Of a stretch of DNA of 11,509 nt, positions 1 through 4,999 are shown one piece after another (the stretch's first letter is position 1; each line of letters begins with the position of its first letter). Under the pieces are notes generated by a model. It was not told where the DNA came from. It saw only the letters and a program-made list of their open reading frames with translations, and did no database searches. Source of the DNA: an uncultured Eubacteriales bacterium. Its GTDB lineage: Bacteria > Bacillota > Clostridia > Oscillospirales > Oscillospiraceae. The stretch covers positions 1-11,509 of the forward strand of contig UQUO01000060.1 of the NCBI GenBank assembly GCA_900544295.1. The letters run 5' to 3'. The translations under genes and the position numbers were made by a program.

Positions 1-200
1 TCCAGGGGCGGAGCCCATGGCCGCGCGCCGCAGCGCGCGGAACTCTCTTGTGCTCCACAAAGCGCAGGAGGGGGTTAAAGGGGGAACCCTCGCCGGGGGT
101 TCCCCCTTTGCGGGCGGCTTAAGCCGCCCGCAGCCCCTGCGACGCCATACCGCTTGCGGTAATCCTACGCCGGGCGAGGGGTGGACCCCTCCACTACGGC
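1..200. repeat. Block of nested inverted repeats, non-coding
   Basis: There is no credible gene here. Hairpins can be read directly. CCGCGCGC (21-28) pairs with GCGCGCGG (33-40). A perfect 13-bp stem joins 77-89 to 97-109, starting AAAGGGGG and closing CCCCCTTT, with a 7-nt loop. A perfect 22-nt palindrome at 110-131 is centred on TTAA. ACCGC/GCGGT lies at 149-160, and GAGGGGT/ACCCCTC at 176-191 overlaps an alternative GTGGA/TCCAC at 181-194. An outer pairing of GCAGG..GGGG (64-73) with CCCCTGC (134-140) could enclose the two big hairpins as a three-way junction. Such stacking resembles extragenic palindromic repeats of GC-rich Firmicutes; that comparison is inference. No transposase or target-site duplication is visible. 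Confidence 0.55.
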
Positions 201-238
201 AAAATAAAAAACGCGCGCCATACAGGCGCGCGTTTTTT
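201..238 (-). terminator. Rho-independent terminator of tRNA-Ser
   Basis: A perfect 14-bp stem joins 206-219 (AAAAAACGCGCGCC) to 225-238 with a 5-nt loop. Read on the minus strand the stem is followed by TTTTTTATTTT, a good U-tract. It begins inside the CCA end of the tRNA-Ser gene, so the tRNA transcript ends immediately after the mature 3' end. The A-tract/T-tract symmetry would also let it stop plus-strand transcripts. Confidence 0.85.
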
Positions 239-329
239 GGCGCGGAAGGAGGGATTTGAACCCTCGCTCGGCTCAACACCGACTACTCCCTTAGCAGGGG
301 AGCCCCTTCGGCCTCTTGGGTACTTCCGC
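238..329 (-). tRNA. tRNA-Ser (anticodon GCU)
   Basis: On the minus strand GCGGAAG (329-323) pairs with CTTCCGC (248-242) as the acceptor stem. The discriminator is G (241) and CCA is encoded (240-238). The anticodon stem CTCCC/GGGAG encloses the loop CTGCTAA, giving anticodon GCT, which reads AGC/AGU serine codons. The long variable arm between anticodon stem and T arm is typical of tRNA-Ser, and the T loop contains TTCAAAT. Length is 92 nt with CCA. It is a single gene with its own promoter and terminator. Confidence 0.95.
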
Positions 330-345
330 AGGTCAAAGCTCACAT

Positions 346-374
346 ATATTATCATATGGATCGCAGCTTGTCAA
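346..374 (-). promoter_or_regulatory. Promoter of tRNA-Ser
   Basis: On the minus strand a perfect -35 TTGACA (374-369) is followed after 17 bp by TAATAT (351-346); GATAAT two bases further upstream is an alternative -10. This places the transcript start a few bases before the tRNA 5' end at 329. The -35 element is back to back with the -35 of the divergent promoter, separated by only 2 bp. Confidence 0.75.
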
Positions 375-376
375 GA

Positions 377-405
377 TTGACATACATACAGAAATGGACT
401 ATTAT
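377..405 (+). promoter_or_regulatory. Promoter of HAD phosphatase / ZIP transporter genes
   Basis: A perfect TTGACA (377-382) is followed after exactly 17 bp by TATTAT (400-405), five of six matches to the -10 consensus. The expected transcription start is around 411-414, on or just before the ATG at 414. The message would therefore be leaderless or nearly so. No Shine-Dalgarno sequence is present between the -10 and the ATG. Confidence 0.75.
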
Positions 406-413
406 TTTGAAAT

Positions 414-1064
414 ATGAGATACGACACTGTGATTTTTGATTTGGACGGCACACTGCTCGACACGCTGGATGACCTCACGGACGGTGTCAACCATGCGCTG
501 CGTGAGTTCGGCTTTCCCGAGGCCTCGCGCGATGAAATACGCGCGCGCCTGGGTTACGGTTCCGGCTACCTCATCGCTCAGAGCGTGCCGGGCGGCAGGG
601 ACTGCCCGGTGTATCAGGCGGTTTTCGACTCCTACTTCGCCTATTACCGCGCCCACAGCGCGGTGAAGACCCGGCCTTACCCCGGCATACCTGAGCTTTT
701 GGCGGAGCTCCGCAGCCGGGGCGTGCGCTGCGCTATCGTCTCGAACAAGCCCCACGCCGCAACGCTCGACCTCGCGGAAAAATACTTCTCCGGCCTCGTG
801 GATGCCGCTGTAGGCGACAGGCCCGGAGTAGTCGAGCGCAAACCCGCGCCCGACACCGTCTGGGCCGCCATGCGCGAGCTGGGCGGAGTGCCGGAGCGCA
901 GCGTCTACGTCGGAGACTCCGAGGTGGATATCCAGACCGCCCAAAACGCAGGAATAGACTGCATCTCCGTGGACTGGGGCTTCCGCACGCATGAGCAGCT
1001 GCTGGGCTATGGGGCCTCATGTATAGTTTCCGACGCGGCAGGCCTGCTCGGGCGGCTCGGCTGA
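414..1064 (+). CDS. HAD-superfamily hydrolase, phosphoglycolate phosphatase-like
   Basis: This 216-residue protein is a cytoplasmic Mg-dependent phosphatase of the HAD superfamily, subfamily IA. Motif I is FDLDGTLLDT with the nucleophile D9 and general acid D11. Motif II is S110 in CAIVSNK, motif III is K143 in ERKPAP, and motif IV is VYVGDSEVDI (D168, D172). An alpha-helical cap fills residues about 16-85. Length and N-terminus fit the Gph/PpaX-type family, so phosphoglycolate or another small phosphoester is a plausible substrate; the specificity cannot be read from sequence. The start at 414 is fixed because motif I begins at residue 8, yet no ribosome binding site precedes it. The gene is probably co-transcribed with the ZIP transporter 35 nt downstream. 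Confidence 0.9.
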   Translation: MRYDTVIFDLDGTLLDTLDDLTDGVNHALREFGFPEASRDEIRARLGYGSGYLIAQSVPGGRDCPVYQAVFDSYFAYYRAHSAVKTRPYPGIPELLAELRSRGVRCAIVSNKPHAATLDLAEKYFSGLVDAAVGDRPGVVERKPAPDTVWAAMRELGGVPERSVYVGDSEVDIQTAQNAGIDCISVDWGFRTHEQLLGYGASCIVSDAAGLLGRLG

Positions 1065-1099
1065 GCGCCATACATCTATTGTTTGAAGGGGAGACATCC

Positions 1100-1975
1100 A
1101 TGTCCGACCTCGGCTGGATAATAGTCATAACGGCGATAGCCGGCGTAGGCGGTACGGGCCTCGGCGGCGTGGTTGGCGCGCTGCTGCGCAGGGACTCCAG
1201 CCGCATAGTCAGCCTGCTGCTCGCCTTTGCGGGCGGCATCATGACGGGCGTCGTCTGTTTCGACATGATAACCGGAGCGCTCCAGCCGGAGGGCGCCTCG
1301 GAGCCGGTGAACGTCTTTTTCGTTGTGGCGGGCGTCATGCTCGGCTACGTCGTCATCTGGCTGCTGAACGTCTGGATAGACCGCAAGACCAACCACGAGC
1401 TTGAGCACATCGACGCCGACCACCCCAAGACCGCCGACGACCTGGACGAGCTCATCCACAGCGACCACTATGTCCGGCACGAGAGCTGCTCCGAGGACGG
1501 CGGCCCGGCCTCAAGGTACCAGCTTTTCATCGCGGGCGTCGTCATGGCCTGCGCCATTGCGCTGCACAACATGCCAGAGGGCATGGTCATAGGCGCCTCC
1601 TACGCCGGCAGCCGCGCTGCCGGACCGCTCGGCGGGGCGGGCCTCATCATGGCGGTCATCATCGGCCTTCACAACATCCCGGAGGGCATGGCCGTCTCCG
1701 TGCCGCTCATAACCGGCGGTTCAAGCAGGCTGCGCGCCGTCGTTATCACGGCGCTCTCCGGCGCGCCGACGATAATCGGTGCAATACTCGGCTACTGCCT
1801 GGGCACGCTCTCGCCCATGTGGCTCTCGCTCTCCCTGAGCTTCGCCGGCGGGGCCATGTTCTACGTCGTCTTCGGCGAGCTGCTGCCCGAGGCCATACTC
1901 ATGTGGCGCTCCAAGCTCCCGGCTTTTGCCACGGTCTTCGGCGTGCTGGCGGGCCTTGTGCTGATTTATATTTGA
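1100..1975 (+). CDS. ZIP-family divalent metal transporter
   Basis: This 291-residue integral membrane protein is of the ZIP (Zrt/Irt-like, GufA/ZupT-like) family, which moves Zn2+ or related divalent metals into the cytoplasm. The hallmark metal-site helices are clear: HNMPEGMVIG (from residue 156) and HNIPEGMAVS (from residue 191), plus FGELLPEA near 258-265 in a later helix. A hydrophilic loop at about 94-139 between the third and fourth membrane segments is rich in His, Asp and Glu (H99, H103, H108, H120, H123, H127), as is usual for ZIP proteins. The ATG at 1100 is chosen because AAGGGGAGA lies at 1086-1094 and the preceding in-frame residues are hydrophilic and atypical. It lies downstream of the HAD gene and close to a metal ABC operon. 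The exact metal is not determined. Confidence 0.92.
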   Translation: MSDLGWIIVITAIAGVGGTGLGGVVGALLRRDSSRIVSLLLAFAGGIMTGVVCFDMITGALQPEGASEPVNVFFVVAGVMLGYVVIWLLNVWIDRKTNHELEHIDADHPKTADDLDELIHSDHYVRHESCSEDGGPASRYQLFIAGVVMACAIALHNMPEGMVIGASYAGSRAAGPLGGAGLIMAVIIGLHNIPEGMAVSVPLITGGSSRLRAVVITALSGAPTIIGAILGYCLGTLSPMWLSLSLSFAGGAMFYVVFGELLPEAILMWRSKLPAFATVFGVLAGLVLIYI

Positions 1976-1992
1976 TCGGCTGCAAATTTTGC

Positions 1993-2020
1993 TTGACAAA
2001 GAAGAAAATTCGGATATAAT
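1993..2020 (+). promoter_or_regulatory. Consensus promoter of tRNA-Gln
   Basis: A perfect TTGACA (1993-1998) and perfect TATAAT (2015-2020) are separated by 16 bp, with an A-rich spacer. The start site is expected near 2027, about 7 nt before the tRNA. It begins only 17 nt after the stop codon of the ZIP gene, and no terminator is visible between them. Confidence 0.9.
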
Positions 2021-2033
2021 ATCTTTTGCGCAT

Positions 2034-2107
2034 AGCGGGATTGTGTAAAGGTAGCACAGCGGACTCTGACTCCGTATGTGAGGGTTCGAATCCTTCTCCC
2101 GCTGCCA
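2034..2107 (+). tRNA. tRNA-Gln (anticodon CUG)
   Basis: The acceptor stem AGCGGGA (2034-2040) pairs with TCCCGCT (2097-2103). The discriminator is G and CCA is encoded (2105-2107). The anticodon stem GCGGA/TCCGT encloses the loop CTCTGAC, giving anticodon CTG for the glutamine codon CAG. The T loop reads TTCGAAT. Length is 74 nt with CCA. It stands alone between metal-transport genes. Confidence 0.94.
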
Positions 2108-2144
2108 GCGGGCGTCCCGAAAGGGATGCCCGCCTTTTCTTTTT
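2108..2144 (+). terminator. Terminator after tRNA-Gln
   Basis: GCGGGCGTCCC (2108-2118) pairs with GGGATGCCCGC (2123-2133), with one G-U pair, around a GAAA tetraloop, followed by CTTTTCTTTTT. It starts directly after the CCA end. It ends only 17 nt before the start codon of the metal-binding lipoprotein gene. Confidence 0.9.
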
Positions 2145-2161
2145 CCATTTCTGGAGGAAAC

Positions 2162-3106
2162 ATGAAAAATATTACAGCAATTTTCATGGCCCTGATTCTT
2201 CTGGTGCTGCCCCTGGCAGGCTGCGGGGCGCAGGAGGCGCCGGAGGGGGAGGGGCTTTCCGTCGTGGCGACGGTTTTTGCGCCATATGACTTCGCGCGGC
2301 AGCTCGTGGGCGAGCGGGGGGAGGTCACTCTCCTGCTGCCCCCGGGCAGCGAGGCGCACTCCTACGAGCCCACGCCCAAGGACATCATCGATATCCAGAA
2401 CTGCGACCTATTCATCTACGTCGGGGGGATCTCGGACGCCTGGGTCGCGGACGTGCTTGACTCCGTGGGCGAGGGCGTGCGCACCGTGACGCTCATGGAC
2501 TGCGTGGAGCTGCTTGAGGAGGAGCACGTCGAGGGCATGGAGCTCGAAGAGGAGCACGGGCATGACGAGGGCGAGGTCGAGTACGACGAGCACGTCTGGA
2601 CCAGCCCCCGCAACGCCGCGCTCATCTGCGAAAAGATAGCCGCCGCCCTGGCCGAGGCTGACCCCGAGGGCGCGGAGTACTACGAGGCCGCGCTCGGGGA
2701 TTACACGGCTAGTCTGGACGAGCTCGACGCCGCCTTCAAGGAGGTCGTCGCAAATGGTGCGCGGGACACGATAGTCTTTGCCGACCGCTTCCCGCTTTTG
2801 TACTTCGCCCGGGCCTACGGCCTCGAATACTACGCGGCCTGGCCCGGCTGCGCGGACGAGGCGGAGCCCTCGGCGGCAACGGTCACTTTCCTTATCGACA
2901 AGGTGAAGGAGGAGGGCATACCCGTCGTCTTCCACATCGAGCTCTCCAACGAGGACATGGCGGACATAGTCTGCGACGAGACGGGGGCGGAGAAGCGGCT
3001 TTTTTCCGCCTGCCACAATGTCACGCGCGCGCAGTTTGAGGAGGGCGTCACCTACCTTGAGCTGATGCGGCAGAATGTTGACGTGCTGAGGGAGGCGCTT
3101 GGCTGA
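2162..3106 (+). CDS. Metal ABC transporter substrate-binding lipoprotein (ZnuA/TroA family)
   Basis: This 314-residue lipoprotein captures metal ions outside the cell for the permease/ATPase encoded next. The signal peptide MKNITAIFMALILLVLPLAG ends in a lipobox with the lipidated C21. Family features are the first-lobe segment PPGSEAHSYEPTPKDI (H66) and EYDEHVWTSPRNA (H144), preceded by an acidic His-containing loop at about 118-143 (EEEHVEG, EEEHGHDEG). The segment that normally supplies a third His reads VFADRFPLLYF, without His. PGCADEAEPSA near 228-238 is the expected second-lobe acidic segment. The start at 2162 is chosen for GGAGG at 2154-2158 and because the signal peptide begins there. 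Its stop overlaps the next start (TGATG). Zinc or manganese is likely; which one is not determined. Confidence 0.93.
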   Translation: MKNITAIFMALILLVLPLAGCGAQEAPEGEGLSVVATVFAPYDFARQLVGERGEVTLLLPPGSEAHSYEPTPKDIIDIQNCDLFIYVGGISDAWVADVLDSVGEGVRTVTLMDCVELLEEEHVEGMELEEEHGHDEGEVEYDEHVWTSPRNAALICEKIAAALAEADPEGAEYYEAALGDYTASLDELDAAFKEVVANGARDTIVFADRFPLLYFARAYGLEYYAAWPGCADEAEPSAATVTFLIDKVKEEGIPVVFHIELSNEDMADIVCDETGAEKRLFSACHNVTRAQFEEGVTYLELMRQNVDVLREALG

Positions 3107-3813
3107 TGGCGCTCATAAGCTGCAAGGGGCTCTCCTTTGCCTACGGGGGAGAGACGGTGCTCCGGGGCGTGAGCTTCGGGGTGAACGCGGGGGACTACCT
3201 CTGCGTCGTGGGCGAGAACGGCTCGGGCAAGTCCACGCTCATGAAGGGGCTGCTCGGCCTCAAGGAGCCCGAGTCCGGCAGCATAGAATACGGCGACGGC
3301 CTGAGGCGCAGTGAGATAGGCTACCTGCCTCAGCAGACGGCGCTGCAGAAGGACTTTCCGGCCTCAGTGTTCGAGGTCGTGCTCTCCGGGCGGCTCAACA
3401 GCCTGGGCAGGCGCTTCTTTTATTCAAAAGAGGACAAAAAAGAGGCGGAGCGGAACCTGGAGCGCATGGGCATGCTGGAATTCAAAAAACGCTGCTACCA
3501 GGAGCTCTCAGGCGGCCAGCAGCAGAGGGTGCTGCTGGCTCGGGCGCTGTGCGCCACGACGAAGCTGCTGCTGCTCGACGAGCCGGTCGCGGGTCTCGAC
3601 CCCGTGGCGACGGGGGAGATGTACAACCTCCTGAAGCTCACAAACCTCTGCGACGGCGTCACAGTCATCATGGTCTCGCACGACGTGGCGGCTGCCGAGC
3701 GCTATGCGACGCACATTTTGCAGCTGGGCCACTCGCAGCTATATTTCGGGCCGGTCTCCGGTTACAGGGGCAGCGATGCGGAGCGGCGGCTGAGAGGGGG
3801 CGGACGCGCGTGA
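3106..3813 (+). CDS. Metal ABC transporter ATP-binding protein (ZnuC-like)
   Basis: This 235-residue cytoplasmic ATPase powers metal import. The ABC motifs are complete: Walker A GENGSGKST (36-44), Q-loop LPQQ (74-77), signature LSGGQQQR (134-141), Walker B LLLLDEP (154-160), D-loop GLDP (163-166) and switch His in VSHD (190-193). Length fits the manganese/zinc/iron-chelate ABC subfamily. Its ATG overlaps the stop of the receptor gene, and its TGA overlaps the GTG start of the permease gene, which indicates translational coupling and one operon. Confidence 0.95.
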   Translation: MALISCKGLSFAYGGETVLRGVSFGVNAGDYLCVVGENGSGKSTLMKGLLGLKEPESGSIEYGDGLRRSEIGYLPQQTALQKDFPASVFEVVLSGRLNSLGRRFFYSKEDKKEAERNLERMGMLEFKKRCYQELSGGQQQRVLLARALCATTKLLLLDEPVAGLDPVATGEMYNLLKLTNLCDGVTVIMVSHDVAAAERYATHILQLGHSQLYFGPVSGYRGSDAERRLRGGGRA

Positions 3814-4622
3814 TCTTCCTCGAAATGCTCTCATACCCCTTTTTGGTGCGGGCCTTCGTCGTGGGCGTGCTGGTGTCGCTGTGCGCGGCGCTCTTGGGGA
3901 CCTCGCTGGTGCTCAAGCGCTTTTCAATGATAGGCGACGGGCTTTCGCACGTGGGCTTCGGAGCCTTGGCCGTGGCCTCGGCGTTGGGGGTCGCGCCCCT
4001 GGCCGTGGCGGTGCCGGTCGTCGTTGCGGCTGCGGTACTGCTGCTGCGGGTCTCGCAGTCAGGCCGGGTGCGGGGCGATGCCGCCGTGGCGCTCATCTCC
4101 AGCGGCGCCCTGGCCGTGGGCGTGCTCGTCATCTCGCTAACCAGCGGGGTCAACACCAACGTCTCAAACTACATGTTCGGCAGCATACTCACCATCTCTC
4201 GCTCCGACGCCGTGCTGAGCGTCGCGCTCTGCGCGGCGGTGCTCGCCGTTTTCACGCTCTTTTACCCGCGCATCTTCGCCGTCACCTTTGACGAGACCTT
4301 CGCCCGGGCCACAGGCACGAGGGCGGAGGGCTACAATTTGCTGTTGGCCATACTCACGGCGGTGACGGTGGTGCTCGGCATGCGCATGATGGGCGCGCTG
4401 CTCATATCCAGCCTCATGATCTTCCCGGCGCTCTCGGCCATGAGGGTGTTCAGGAGCTTCCGCTCCGTCACGGTCTGCTCTGCGGTGCTGGCCGTGTGCT
4501 GCTTTGCCGCGGGCATGACGGCCTCCTACGCGCTGGAGACGCCCTCGGGCGCCAGCGTCGTGGCCGTGAACATACTCGCCTTCGGCGCTTTCGCCCTTGC
4601 GGGACGCCTGCTGCGCAGGTGA
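3810..4622 (+). CDS. Metal ABC transporter permease (ZnuB-like)
   Basis: This permease of about 270 residues belongs to the ABC-3 family and forms the membrane channel for metal import with the preceding ATPase. It is strongly hydrophobic, with about eight predicted membrane segments. Family landmarks are KRFSMIGDGLSHVGFGALA (residues 36-54), the conserved YMFGSIL (121-127) and the ATPase-contact segment GTRAEGYNLLL, followed by GMRMMGALLISSLMIFPA. The GTG at 3810 gives a GTGA overlap with the ATPase stop and has GAGAGGGGG (3792-3800) upstream. An ATG at 3825 would give a protein five residues shorter and cannot be excluded. It is the last gene of the three-gene operon. Confidence 0.92.
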   Translation: MIFLEMLSYPFLVRAFVVGVLVSLCAALLGTSLVLKRFSMIGDGLSHVGFGALAVASALGVAPLAVAVPVVVAAAVLLLRVSQSGRVRGDAAVALISSGALAVGVLVISLTSGVNTNVSNYMFGSILTISRSDAVLSVALCAAVLAVFTLFYPRIFAVTFDETFARATGTRAEGYNLLLAILTAVTVVLGMRMMGALLISSLMIFPALSAMRVFRSFRSVTVCSAVLAVCCFAAGMTASYALETPSGASVVAVNILAFGAFALAGRLLRR

Positions 4623-4627
4623 AGCGG

Positions 4628-4686
4628 CTGCGGCGCCCCGCCGCAGGTGAAATGTCCGGAAAGCGGCATCAACAGGCAATTTCCGG
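4628..4686 (+). other. Inverted repeats after permease gene; possible weak terminator
   Basis: CTGCGGCG (4628-4635) pairs perfectly with CGCCGCAG (4639-4646) over a 3-nt loop six bases after the permease stop, but no T-tract follows. A second repeat, CCGGAAA (4656-4662) with TTTCCGG (4680-4686), is followed by GAGATTTT. One of these may end the metal operon. Neither is a textbook intrinsic terminator. Confidence 0.35.
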
Positions 4687-4708
4687 GAGATTTTGGGGAA
4701 TAACGTCC

Positions 4709-4737
4709 TTGACAGGGGAACATAATAGTGCTATGAT
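4709..4737 (+). promoter_or_regulatory. Promoter of the T-box/thrS transcript
   Basis: TTGACA (4709-4714) is separated by 17 bp from TATGAT (4732-4737), which matches the -10 consensus at five of six positions. The transcript should start near 4744, just before the first helix of the T-box leader. Confidence 0.8.
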
Positions 4738-4743
4738 TTCGTC

Positions 4744-4987
4744 GGTTAGAGGCAATGATGGAGGCTGCGCGCGCAAAGCGCCGCTGCACAGAGAGAGCGC
4801 CCAAGGCTGGAAGGCGTTCCATGCGGCAGACCGCGCAGGACCGCTCCGGAGCCCGCGCGCCGAAGTGTGAGTAAGCGCGCGCGGACAGCGCCCGTTAAAG
4901 CGTGCTCAGAGTTAAACTCAGGGTGGAACCGTGTGTTAAAAAACGCACCCCTGTGCCGCTTACACGGCGCGGGGGCGCTTTCATTTC
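4744..4987 (+). promoter_or_regulatory. T-box riboswitch leader of thrS (probable Thr/ACC specifier)
   Basis: The T-box sequence AACTCAGGGTGGAACCGTG (4915-4933) is unmistakable; its TGGA bulge would pair with the uncharged tRNA 3' end. Stem I can be sketched. A base helix GGC/GCC (4751-4753, 4851-4853) is followed by a K-turn-like AATGA/GGA (4754-4758, 4848-4850) and a helix GGAG/CTCC (4760-4763, 4844-4847). Next comes a specifier loop containing ACC (4840-4842) followed by G. The apical part has AGAGAG (4790-4795 region) and GGCTGGAA (4805-4812) within CGCC/GGCG. ACC is a threonine codon, matching the downstream gene. Uncharged tRNA-Thr would stabilise the antiterminator and allow transcription into thrS. 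A second ACC at 4830-4832 is a less likely specifier. Confidence 0.92.
4945..4987 (+). terminator. T-box regulated terminator upstream of thrS
   Basis: GCACCCCTGTGCCG (4945-4958) pairs with CGGCGCGGGGGCGC (4965-4978), with two G-U pairs and one mismatch, around the loop CTTACA. TTTCATTTC follows. The ribosome binding site of thrS starts directly after it. This is the expected off state of the T-box switch. Confidence 0.85.
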
Positions 4988-4999
4988 AGGAGGAACGAC

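Noticed and set aside
17..259. An 80-codon plus-strand frame across the left end
   Set aside because: It runs through the inverted repeats, the terminator and the end of tRNA-Ser, with composition dictated by the palindromes and no ribosome binding site.
402..992. A 196-codon minus-strand frame opposite the HAD phosphatase
   Set aside because: The plus strand encodes all four HAD motifs; the antisense frame has no independent support.
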